The position numbers were made by a program, and so were the translations under genes. From contig VXPN01000484.1 in assembly GCA_009839535.1 (NCBI GenBank), positions 1 through 7,509 of the forward strand: a DNA stretch of 7,509 bases, read 5' to 3'. A model generated the notes under the pieces. It was not told the origin of the DNA. It did no database searches and saw only the letters and a list, made by a program, of their open reading frames with translations. The stretch is from Boseongicola sp. SB0662_bin_57. Lineage in GTDB: Bacteria; Pseudomonadota; Alphaproteobacteria; Rhodobacterales; Rhodobacteraceae. Positions 1-6,371 of the stretch are shown here, in pieces (within the stretch, counting starts at the first letter, position 1; each line of letters opens with the position of its first letter).

Positions 1-120
1 TTCCGGCACAGCTCCTACGTTTCCGGCCGCGCCGACGCGGTCATCGTCGGTTGCGGGACGGCAGGCTACGGGTTCGCCGTGCGGCGGATCTGTGCATGCC
101 TGTCCGATGCGGTGACTTGA
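1..120 (+). CDS. C-terminal end of an unidentified protein (5' end outside window)
   Basis: Reading in frame from base 1 gives 39 sense codons ending at a TGA at 118-120. Third positions are overwhelmingly G or C, as in the confident genes nearby, so the frame is probably coding. The tail contains a glycine-rich stretch, ADAVIVGCGTAGYGFAVRR, followed by two close cysteines (ICAC) and a short polar end. I do not recognise the family. The fragment is too short for a domain call, and the glycine-rich stretch should not be read as a Rossmann motif because it lies at the extreme C-terminus. The stop is one base before the TTG start of the permease, so the two genes are probably co-transcribed and may be translationally coupled. 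Confidence 0.5.
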   Translation, partial: FRHSSYVSGRADAVIVGCGTAGYGFAVRRICACLSDAVT

Positions 121-121
121 A

Positions 122-1897
122 TTGCCTGAAGACCAGGCCCTGATTCTCGCCATCTTTGTCGTGCTCTTCGCCTTGTTGGCCTGGGGGCGCATCCGATATG
201 ACCTCGTGGCCTTCGGGGCGCTGGTTCTGGCTGCCATGACCGGACTCGTGCCGAGGGAGGAGATGTTCTCCGGCTTCGGGCATTCCGCCGTGGCAGTCAT
301 AGCGCTGGTCCTGGTGATCTCGCGCGGCCTCATCGGATCGGGCGCCATCGAGAAGCTTGCTGCCGGGCTTCTCGACAGCGAACGGCCCCTGCCGATGCAT
401 GTTGCGGTCATGGCCGTTGTCGGCGCGGGAGTTTCCGCGGTGATAAACAACGTCGCCGCGCTCGCGCTGCTGATGCCGCTTGATTCCGAGACCGCAACGA
501 AAGCCGGACGCGCACTCTCGCGGTCCCTGATGCCCCTTTCCTTCGCCACGATTCTGGGCGGAATGATCACGCTGATCGGCACGCCTCCCAACATCGTCAT
601 TGCCGGATACCGCCAGGAAGCGCTTGGCGCACCGTTCGGCATGTTCGACTTCGCGCCTGTCGGCCTGGCGGTCGCCGCCGCCGGAATCGCATTTGTGTCA
701 CTTCTCGGATGGCGGCTGCTGCCCCAACGGGACGGCGCATGGGGAAACGAACGCGAACTCGGACGAGGCCGTTACGTCGCGGAACTGCGGGTTGGCGAGA
801 AGCTCGACGAGAAGGACCAGACGGTGGGAGACTTCTATCCGCTTGCCGATGAGCACGACGTGCACGTGCTCGGCATCGTCCGGGGCGGGCGTCGCCAGCC
901 TGGCTTTGCGGCCAGGCAGGAAGTCCGGCCCGGAGACTTCATCGTCGTCGAGGGCGAGCCTGGCGCCATCGAGGCGTTCATGGGGCAAGGCGAGCTTGAG
1001 TTTGCAGGATCGGAAAGGCACATCGGAACCGTGGCTTCCGGCGGCCTCGTGCTCACGGAGGCCATCGTGCCGGAAGGGGCGCGGATCGCGGGTCGGACAG
1101 CGCGCAGCCTGAAGCTGCTTCACCGGCATGCGGTCACGCTCCTGGGCGTGTCGCGCAACGGCCGGCGCTTCCGTGATCGGGTTCGTCTCCTTGCCGTCAG
1201 GCCAGGCGACGTCCTCCTGCTGCTGGGCACGCCGGAACGGAACGCGGCGGCGGCAGCCTGGATGGGCGTGCTGCCGATCGAGGGCCGCGAGACGCCGGTG
1301 GTTCAACGCTCGAAGGCCTGGCTTTCCGTCGGCATCTTTCTTGCCGCCATTGCCTGCGCCGTGGCAGGCTGGGCGCCCTTGCCGGCCGCCCTTGCCGCAG
1401 CGGTGGTCGGCTTTGTCGCCGTCGGACTCGTCACGGGCCGCGAGGTCTACGAATCAATCGAGTGGAAGGTCATTGTTCTTCTTGCCAGCCTTGTGCCCCT
1501 TGCCGACGCGTTCGAGGCGGTCGGCGGGGCGGAATTGATCGCCGGGCAAATCCTGAAGGCAACGCAAGGGTTCCCGGCCTGGATCGCGCTTGTCGTGCTG
1601 ATGATCGTGACCATGACCCTTTCGGACTTTCTGAACAACGTTGCGACGACGCTGATCGCCGCGCCGGTTGCGCTGGGCATTGCAGCAGCCACGGAAACGA
1701 ACCCGGACGCTTGGCTCATGGCGGTCGCGGTGGCCGCATCATGCGCGTTTCTTACGCCTGTCGGGCACAAGAACAACACGATCATCCTTGGACCGGGCGG
1801 ATACCATTTTGGCGACTACTGGCGGATGGGCTTGCCGCTTGAAGTCCTGGTCATGACAGTTGCGGTTCCGATGATCCTGGTCGCCTGGCCGCTGTGA
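122..1897 (+). CDS. SLC13/DASS-family permease with two TrkA-C (RCK_C) domains
   Basis: A 591-residue inner-membrane transporter of the divalent anion/sodium symporter (CitT/ArsB-like) superfamily. It has two membrane halves of several helices each, roughly residues 5-200 and 398-590. Each half carries an Asn-Asn hairpin motif typical of the family: INNVAALALLMPL near 108-120 and SDFLNNVATTLIAAP near 501-515. Also seen are LIGTPPNIV (151-159) and TPVGHKNN (545-552). Between the halves lie two soluble TrkA-C/RCK_C-like domains, about 215-295 and 303-385, each with a 'VRPGD(F/V)' strand (269-273 and 359-363). In related proteins these are cytosolic and thought to be regulatory. The substrate cannot be told; sulfate, other inorganic anions and dicarboxylates are family possibilities. 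The TTG start is preferred because it lies six bases after a GGTGA at 111-115 and the protein then begins directly with the first helix. It converges on the minus-strand coiled-coil gene. Confidence 0.88.
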   Translation: MPEDQALILAIFVVLFALLAWGRIRYDLVAFGALVLAAMTGLVPREEMFSGFGHSAVAVIALVLVISRGLIGSGAIEKLAAGLLDSERPLPMHVAVMAVVGAGVSAVINNVAALALLMPLDSETATKAGRALSRSLMPLSFATILGGMITLIGTPPNIVIAGYRQEALGAPFGMFDFAPVGLAVAAAGIAFVSLLGWRLLPQRDGAWGNERELGRGRYVAELRVGEKLDEKDQTVGDFYPLADEHDVHVLGIVRGGRRQPGFAARQEVRPGDFIVVEGEPGAIEAFMGQGELEFAGSERHIGTVASGGLVLTEAIVPEGARIAGRTARSLKLLHRHAVTLLGVSRNGRRFRDRVRLLAVRPGDVLLLLGTPERNAAAAAWMGVLPIEGRETPVVQRSKAWLSVGIFLAAIACAVAGWAPLPAALAAAVVGFVAVGLVTGREVYESIEWKVIVLLASLVPLADAFEAVGGAELIAGQILKATQGFPAWIALVVLMIVTMTLSDFLNNVATTLIAAPVALGIAAATETNPDAWLMAVAVAASCAFLTPVGHKNNTIILGPGGYHFGDYWRMGLPLEVLVMTVAVPMILVAWPL

Positions 1898-1982
1898 ATG
1901 CCGCGATGGCAATGCAAGACCAAGCAGGCCGCGATCGAGACGCGCCGACGCGATGCCGCCCTGCATCAAGCGCTCGCTCGCT

Positions 1983-2312
1983 TCAGGACTGACCGCTCGC
2001 CCGCTCGATGTATGCCCGAAGCTCTTCTGCCTCGCGCCTTGAATCCCGGAGGCCATCCATGGCCGTGTTCAGTTCCGCCAAGGCCTGGTTCATCTCGGTC
2101 CTGTGGTCCGTTTCACGCTTCGCAAGCAATTGCTGCGCATTGTCCCGTTCCGATTCGGCCTCGTGCAGCGCCTGCACCAGCGTTTCCACTTCGTTCATGT
2201 CGGACAGCGTGGACTGCGTGAGCCGCGTGACCAGCCAACGGGTGCACCAGCCCGCAAGGAATGTCACGAACAGGATGACCGCCGTGGCGGCAATGAACTC
2301 GTTTCCGCTCAT
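1983..2312 (-). CDS. Small single-pass membrane protein with coiled-coil tail
   Basis: A 109-residue protein of unknown function. One hydrophobic helix spans about residues 6-28 (AAT...FLAGWCTRWLV). The rest, about 37-104, is highly charged, rich in Glu, Ala, Arg, Gln and Leu, without proline, and looks like a long alpha-helical coiled coil. The end is short and polar (ERASGQS). Basic residues follow the helix (TRWLVTR), which suggests the coiled coil faces the cytoplasm, though topology is uncertain. Its ATG overlaps the TGA of the upstream OmpA-domain gene as ATGA (2309-2312), and a strong GGAGGAG ribosome binding site lies inside the end of that gene. The two genes are therefore surely one operon. 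By context I infer an envelope role tied to the OmpA-domain protein. No enzymatic motif is visible. Confidence 0.8.
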   Translation of the reverse strand: MSGNEFIAATAVILFVTFLAGWCTRWLVTRLTQSTLSDMNEVETLVQALHEAESERDNAQQLLAKRETDHRTEMNQALAELNTAMDGLRDSRREAEELRAYIERASGQS

Positions 2313-4225
2313 TCTGCGTCTCCTCCGTCGCTTGCTTCGATGGCTTCATCGTTGTTCCGGATCTCCGCGTCGGACCCGGAGGAATCCGTCAGGTCCCCTG
2401 GTCCGCCGATCAGGCGGAACTCGATCCGGCGGTTCGCTTCCCGCCCTTCTGCCGTGTCGTTGGTCGCCACGGGCCGGCTTTCGCCATAACCCTTGGCAAC
2501 GAGGCCGGTACCCAGCACCCGTCGCGCCAGGATGGCATTCAGGACCGCGTCCGCTCGCGCCTGGCTTAGCCGTTGGTTCATGGTCTCACGACCCTGGCTG
2601 TCGGTGTGACCGCTGATCTCGACCCTGATTCCCTGGCACTCGCGAAGAACGTCCGCAATTGCATCTATGGTCTCCACGGCATCGTCCTCGAACGTGCTGG
2701 ATGCCGGATTGAACGTGATCTTCTTTTTTTCGGCCGCCTCGTGCACGCGCGCCATGCATTCCTCGGGCGTCGGCAATTCAACCTGCGGTGCACTGACTTC
2801 AAGATACGTGACATCCAGTTCGTAGGACGCGCCAACCCCCAACTTGTCCGAAAGAAGGCGCGCAATCGCAGACTGCGCGCCCTCGAATGCCGCATTGCCG
2901 GAGATCGTGACCTTGTCGACGGTCACGTTGGCGACCCCGTTGCCCAGAAACTGCATCGCCTCCAGCGCCGCCAGCACGCGCTGCGTCCATCCGCCCGGCA
3001 AGCCCTGATCCAGCACGGTCGCCAAGTGGACGTGATCGATCCCGAAATGAGCGGCAGCAAGACTCTCGACTGCCGCGCGCGTTGAATCGCTTCCAAGCTT
3101 GCCGCGAAGCTGGACATGCCCCTCGGGCGAAAGGATCGCCATGAATTCGGGCAATGGGCCTTCTTCGTCCTGCCCGATTTCCTCGGGCAGAATCGCCTTC
3201 AACGAAAAGACCGGCGGGAGAGCCACCTCAAGCTCTGCCGAGACGCGTTCGAACGTTGGAAGCGAAGTGCCGGCCTCCGCCGCCAGCGTGACATCGGCAT
3301 TCGACATGGTGAACGTGCCTCCGCCAAGTTCGGCCACGGCAGCAATGCCCGCCACCGCGGCCTCTCCCCATCGGGTCGAGGGCGTTCCGAGTGCCAGGGT
3401 GCATGTCGCGCCGTCACCAAGTCCCGCGCCTTGGGCCGCCTCAAGGATCGCGTCTCGCGCCGCTTCGCTGTCAGCGGCGCAGGCATCGAAGCGCGCGCCG
3501 TCGTCGATCAGGAACCTGAGCGTAAAAGGCGCAACGACCGGTCGCGGCGCAGAGATGCTCAAGGCAAGCTCCAGGCCGGCCGGCGCATCCCGGCGCAGCA
3601 GCCGTTCCAGCCTCCGCTTGTCATCGGCATCCTTGGCCACGGCATTGATGGCAACCCGCGATGCCGTGATCGACACTTTCGAGTGTGGCAAGGCCGCGAG
3701 CGCCTCAACGCCGAAAGTCACGGCACGAAACCACCCGTCAGCCGGTTCGAAGTCAACGGTTCCAAGCAGGTCCGAGACCGGCGCGCCATCCACGTGTTCC
3801 CGGACACTCGATACGACGCCTTCGACGTCCATCGACGACGGCACAAGGCCGACGAGAGACACGCCGTCGTCATGCCGCAGGATCTCGATCGAGAATTCGG
3901 GGGGCTGGATTGCCGCCAGGCCGGCAACTTCCATCTGGTCCGTGATGCGCGCGGAACTTGCGGCGCGGCCTGCCGTCGAAAGCGCGGCAAATCGCGTCGC
4001 GTCGTCCGGGGCAATGCCGCTCAAGACGACGTGCAGGCCATCGACCTGGACAACTGTCCACGCATGTCCCGATTGCGACAGCCCGGCGTCTATGCTCCTC
4101 AAAGTCCGCGCCTCGACAAGATTTCTCGTCCAGACCGCTGCCGCAAGACACAGGCCCGCCCCTGCAGCCAACGCCAGCAGATGCGGAACGGCGGGCAGGC
4201 GCGAGACGGTCCGCCGGAAGGTCAT
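2309..4225 (-). CDS. OmpA-family envelope protein with internal BON-like repeats
   Basis: A 638-residue protein. An uncleaved-looking hydrophobic segment at about 14-32 follows a basic start (MTFRRTVSR), suggesting an inner-membrane anchor with a periplasmic body. The C-terminus is an OmpA/MotB peptidoglycan-binding domain, about 500-606: ITFNPASSTFEDDA, then SGHTDSQG (538-545), NQRLSQARADAV (550-561), and GYGESRP ... ANRRIEFRL. Asp541 and Arg557 match the positions that grip diaminopimelate in this family. Cys490 and Cys530 flank the domain start and could form a disulfide, as could Cys249 and Cys275. Between anchor and OmpA domain are BON-like alpha/beta units, with a clear internal similarity between about 155-228 and 406-480, both ending in a 'SAP' turn. 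The last 30 residues are acidic and probably disordered. The true outer-membrane beta-barrel of classical OmpA is absent. No good ribosome binding site precedes the ATG. The specific cell function is unknown. Confidence 0.87.
   Translation of the reverse strand: MTFRRTVSRLPAVPHLLALAAGAGLCLAAAVWTRNLVEARTLRSIDAGLSQSGHAWTVVQVDGLHVVLSGIAPDDATRFAALSTAGRAASSARITDQMEVAGLAAIQPPEFSIEILRHDDGVSLVGLVPSSMDVEGVVSSVREHVDGAPVSDLLGTVDFEPADGWFRAVTFGVEALAALPHSKVSITASRVAINAVAKDADDKRRLERLLRRDAPAGLELALSISAPRPVVAPFTLRFLIDDGARFDACAADSEAARDAILEAAQGAGLGDGATCTLALGTPSTRWGEAAVAGIAAVAELGGGTFTMSNADVTLAAEAGTSLPTFERVSAELEVALPPVFSLKAILPEEIGQDEEGPLPEFMAILSPEGHVQLRGKLGSDSTRAAVESLAAAHFGIDHVHLATVLDQGLPGGWTQRVLAALEAMQFLGNGVANVTVDKVTISGNAAFEGAQSAIARLLSDKLGVGASYELDVTYLEVSAPQVELPTPEECMARVHEAAEKKKITFNPASSTFEDDAVETIDAIADVLRECQGIRVEISGHTDSQGRETMNQRLSQARADAVLNAILARRVLGTGLVAKGYGESRPVATNDTAEGREANRRIEFRLIGGPGDLTDSSGSDAEIRNNDEAIEASDGGDAE
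2320..2326 (-). promoter_or_regulatory. Ribosome binding site of the coiled-coil gene, inside the OmpA-domain gene
   Basis: The minus strand reads GGAGGAG seven bases before the ATG at 2312. It encodes part of the last residues (Gly-Gly-Asp-Ala-Glu) of the upstream gene while also matching the anti-Shine-Dalgarno sequence. It supports this start and independent or coupled re-initiation at the ATGA overlap. Confidence 0.75.
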
Positions 4226-4527
4226 GGCCGGGAACTATATGCGAAAGTCACGTTGAACCCTCGCACTGAATTCACCGGTCGGCTGAGGTGGCCAACGCCT
4301 CTCGTGCAGGTGCGCCAATCCCGGACGTCTCGTCATGTTCTGCCGCTTCGACGGGGCGACACGGCAGGGCCGTGGCCCTCCAGCCCAGTGGCGGAGACCG
4401 GCAAGGCAAGGCCGCACCTCCCGGCATCCTCCTTGCCACGCGTCCAGCGCGCCGGCGAAGCCAAAATCCAACCTTTGTGACCTTCTCATGCGATCTCCCT
4501 TGTAGTCCCCGGCCCGGTCTCGCGCAA
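4226..4527. other. 302-base stretch between ubiA end and the OmpA-domain gene start
   Basis: No convincing gene. On the minus strand a possible 84-codon frame (4489 to 4235) follows an AAGGGAG, but its product is Arg/Pro/Gly/Trp-rich and unlike a folded protein. Short inverted repeats occur: AGGGC/GCCCT around a 4-base loop at 4366-4379, and GGCAAGG/CCTTGCC at 4405-4411 and 4431-4437. Neither is followed by a T-run, so neither qualifies as a classical intrinsic terminator. The stretch should hold the ubiA transcript end and the promoter of the OmpA-domain gene. The only -10-like hexamer close to the latter is TATAGT on the minus strand (4239-4234), without a fitting -35. Confidence 0.5.
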
Positions 4528-5484
4528 TCACAGGAAGGTTGCCGCGCAAAGGAAGAAGACCGGAATCAGCCCTGCATCGCGATTTGCCCGAAAGAGCTTC
4601 AGGCATCGCTCAGGGTTGCCGGCTTCCAGCCGCGTGACCTGCCAGACCAGATGCAGTCCAAACGCGAGCGTTCCGGCGAGCACGATCCCGGACTGCAGAA
4701 CGCCTTCACCGGGGCCCGCGGCGCCGACGAGTCCAATGCCGAGAACGGCAGTTGACACGACAAGGAAGCGGTTCAGCCAGCGTCTTGTGCGCGCGCCAAA
4801 GAGCCGTGCCGTCGACTTCACGCCGACAACTGCGTCATCTCTCCGGTCTTGCAGGGCATAGATGGTGTCATAGAACAGGGTCCAGGCGATTCCGGCGACG
4901 TAAATTGCCACGGCCGGCCAGGCAAGCGTGCCCGTTGCCGCCGCCCAGGCCAGGAGCGCGCCCCAATTGAAGGCGAGGCCCAGAAACACCTGCGGCCACC
5001 AGGTGAATCGCTTGGCAAACGGATAGACCGCCACCAGGACCACGGACGCGAGACCCAGAAGGACGGCCGCATTCCCGAATGTCAGAAGGACAAGCAACGC
5101 CGCCAGCGCCTGCACCGCCATCCAGGCTGCCGCCCGATGCACGGAGATCTGTCCCGAAGGGATTGGCCGCGAACGGGTGCGCTCCACTTCGGCATCGAAC
5201 TTGCGGTCTGCAATGTCGTTCCACGTGCATCCGGCCCCCCGCATCAACCATGCGCCGATGGCACACCCGATTCCGATCCAGGCATGCTCCAGGATCTGCG
5301 TTCCCTGATGCAGCGATGCCGCGCCAAGTCCCCACCAGCACGGCAACAGGAGAAGCCAGGTTCCGATTGGCCGGTCTGCCCTGCTGAGCCGCAGGTAAGG
5401 GCGCGTCGCCATCGGCGCCCAGCGATCAACCCAGTTGCCCGGAACCGCGTCTGCCACTTGTCCGTCTGGCGCCCTTTCGGTCAT
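4528..5484 (-). CDS. ubiA: 4-hydroxybenzoate polyprenyltransferase
   Basis: A 318-residue integral membrane enzyme that attaches the polyprenyl tail to 4-hydroxybenzoate, the committed membrane step of ubiquinone synthesis. Both Mg2+-diphosphate-binding Asp motifs of the UbiA superfamily are present: NDIADRKFD at 89-97 and YDTIYALQDRRDD at 205-217. The family's conserved RADRPIGTWLLL (35-46), RSRPIPSG (104-111) and GVKSTA (221-226) are also intact. About eight to nine hydrophobic helices follow, and the length is normal for the family. The open frame extends 79 codons further upstream, but that part is antisense to rsmE. The ATG at 5484 has an AGGGAG in front and starts an N-terminus (VADAVPGNWVDR) that I recall as typical of alphaproteobacterial UbiA. 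An ATG at 5412 would remove that segment. The gene is divergent from rsmE with 12 bases between starts. Confidence 0.95.
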   Translation of the reverse strand: MTERAPDGQVADAVPGNWVDRWAPMATRPYLRLSRADRPIGTWLLLLPCWWGLGAASLHQGTQILEHAWIGIGCAIGAWLMRGAGCTWNDIADRKFDAEVERTRSRPIPSGQISVHRAAAWMAVQALAALLVLLTFGNAAVLLGLASVVLVAVYPFAKRFTWWPQVFLGLAFNWGALLAWAAATGTLAWPAVAIYVAGIAWTLFYDTIYALQDRRDDAVVGVKSTARLFGARTRRWLNRFLVVSTAVLGIGLVGAAGPGEGVLQSGIVLAGTLAFGLHLVWQVTRLEAGNPERCLKLFRANRDAGLIPVFFLCAATFL

Positions 5485-5487
5485 ATG

Positions 5488-5493
5488 CTCCCT
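5488..5493 (-). promoter_or_regulatory. Ribosome binding site deciding the ubiA start
   Basis: The minus strand reads AGGGAG followed by CAT and then the ATG at 5484. The spacing is a little short but acceptable. No comparable site precedes the upstream in-frame methionine at 5721, which supports the shorter ubiA. The site lies wholly inside the 12 bases that separate the ubiA and rsmE starts. Confidence 0.55.
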
Positions 5494-5496
5494 GCC

Positions 5497-6219
5497 ATGA
5501 AACGCGCGAAAGTCAGGATATATGTAGAGCACCCGCTGGGCGAAGGACAATCGATCGCGCTTGCGCGCGACCAGGCACATTACCTGTTCTCGGTCATGCG
5601 TCTGGCGGTCGGGGATCTTGTCGCCGTCTTCAACGGCAGTGACGGTGAGTGGGAAGCTGAAGTCGCGAGCGCCGGAAAGCGGGGCGGGACCCTCAGATGC
5701 CGCGTTCAAAGCGCCGCTCAACGGAATCCGCCCGACCTATGGCTGCTCTTTGCACCGATCAAGAAAGCCCGCACTGACTTCATTGTGGAAAAGGCGGCGG
5801 AAATGGGCGCGGCCCGCATCATGCCGGTCCGAACCGAGTTCACCGTTGCCGAGAGGATTCGGAGAGACCGGCTTCAGGTCCATGCCATTGAAGCGGCAAA
5901 GCAATGTGGCGGGACCAGCGTGCCCCGTGTCGAGGAGATGTCGGCGCTCACACGAATCCTGGAAGCGTGGCCCGCGGGTCGCAGGTTGATGTTTTGCGAC
6001 GAGACGCTTGCGGCCAAGGGAACCGCGCTTTCGGGAGCGTCTGGCCCGTGGGCCATCCTGATTGGCCCGGAAGGCGGATTCTCCGAGACGGAACGCCGCA
6101 TGATCGGCGCGATGCCGCAAACGGTTGCAGTCTCTCTGGGACCACGCGTGCTGCGCGCGGACACGGCTGCAGTCGCGGCAATGACGCTCTGGCAGTCAAG
6201 CCTGGGCGACTGGAAGTGA
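5497..6219 (+). CDS. rsmE: 16S rRNA (uracil-1498-N3)-methyltransferase
   Basis: A 240-residue SPOUT-class methyltransferase that uses S-adenosylmethionine to methylate N3 of U1498 in helix 44 of 16S rRNA, at the decoding region of the 30S subunit. Residues 1-70 form the PUA-like RNA-binding part (RDQAHYLFSVMR, 24-35). Residues 80-240 form the trefoil-knot catalytic domain, with KKARTDFIVEKAAEMGA (89-105), ILIGPEGGFSETE (187-199) and LGPRVLRADTAA (214-225), the knot motifs that bind the methyl donor. Length is normal. The frame stays open far upstream, but that part is antisense to ubiA. The family N-terminus (AKVRIYV) begins at the ATG at 5497. An in-frame ATG at 5485 would add MLPA and lies within the CATATG that also holds the ubiA start. 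No purine-rich ribosome binding site precedes either ATG. Confidence 0.94.
   Translation: MKRAKVRIYVEHPLGEGQSIALARDQAHYLFSVMRLAVGDLVAVFNGSDGEWEAEVASAGKRGGTLRCRVQSAAQRNPPDLWLLFAPIKKARTDFIVEKAAEMGAARIMPVRTEFTVAERIRRDRLQVHAIEAAKQCGGTSVPRVEEMSALTRILEAWPAGRRLMFCDETLAAKGTALSGASGPWAILIGPEGGFSETERRMIGAMPQTVAVSLGPRVLRADTAAVAAMTLWQSSLGDWK
5521..5550 (-). promoter_or_regulatory. Candidate ubiA promoter inside the rsmE coding region
   Basis: On the minus strand TTGTCC (5550-5545) and TACATA (5526-5521) are separated by 18 bases. An overlapping alternative is TTCGCC with TATATC (5522-5517). This AT-rich patch stands out in GC-rich sequence and would place the transcript start about 30 bases ahead of the ubiA ATG, leaving room for the AGGGAG. 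The match to consensus is only partial, so this is inference supported mainly by the lack of any intergenic space. Confidence 0.3.
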
Positions 6220-6321
6220 CGTGCCCGGGCCCGCACCACATGTTGCCAAGGGCCGTGACCGGCATTGACCGTTCCGGGTCTGGACCCTGCGCGGAATTTC
6301 GGGGACGCTTGTACCAGAAGC

Positions 6322-6351
6322 GGCCGGTGCGGAACGCTGGCGGAACCGGCC
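6322..6351 (+). promoter_or_regulatory. Inverted repeat just ahead of the membrane-protein gene
   Basis: GGCCGGT (6322-6328) and ACCGGCC (6345-6351) are perfect 7-base complements around a 16-base loop, ending seven bases before the AGGAGG ribosome binding site. There is no T-run, so it is not an intrinsic terminator. It could be a leader hairpin, an operator or chance in GC-rich DNA. Confidence 0.25.
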
Positions 6352-6357
6352 ATTGAG

Positions 6358-6363
6358 AGGAGG
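6358..6363 (+). promoter_or_regulatory. Ribosome binding site fixing a GTG start
   Basis: A full AGGAGG lies eight bases before the GTG at 6372. The nearby ATG at 6378 would be 14 bases away, so the GTG is the better start. Confidence 0.7.
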
Positions 6364-6371
6364 CGTGCCCC

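Noticed and set aside
1898..1982. Possible bidirectional terminator between the convergent genes (AAGCG/CGCTT around a 6-base loop near 1969-1984)
   Set aside because: The stem is only five base pairs and neither strand has a T-run after it.
1898..2616. Plus-strand open frames of 107, 128 and 202 codons over the coiled-coil gene
   Set aside because: They are shadows of the minus-strand genes, Ser/Arg-rich and with no ribosome binding site or motif support.
4120..4160. Possible lipoprotein signal at Cys26 of the OmpA-domain protein
   Set aside because: The residue before the cysteine is Leu (AGAGLC), which does not fit a lipobox, and the helix continues past it as a membrane anchor.
3099..4480. 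Two long plus-strand open frames (385 and 454 codons) opposite the OmpA-domain gene
   Set aside because: They are antisense frames kept open by the high G/C at third positions. Their products are rich in Arg, Ser, Pro and Ala without recognisable motifs, while the minus-strand frame encodes clear OmpA-family motifs.
4849..5496. N-terminal extension of the rsmE frame by over 200 codons
   Set aside because: It is antisense to ubiA, has low-complexity composition, and the RsmE family start matches the ATG at 5497.
5485..5721. N-terminal extension of the ubiA frame by 79 codons
   Set aside because: It is antisense to rsmE, and the ATG at 5484 has a ribosome binding site and begins a family-like N-terminus.
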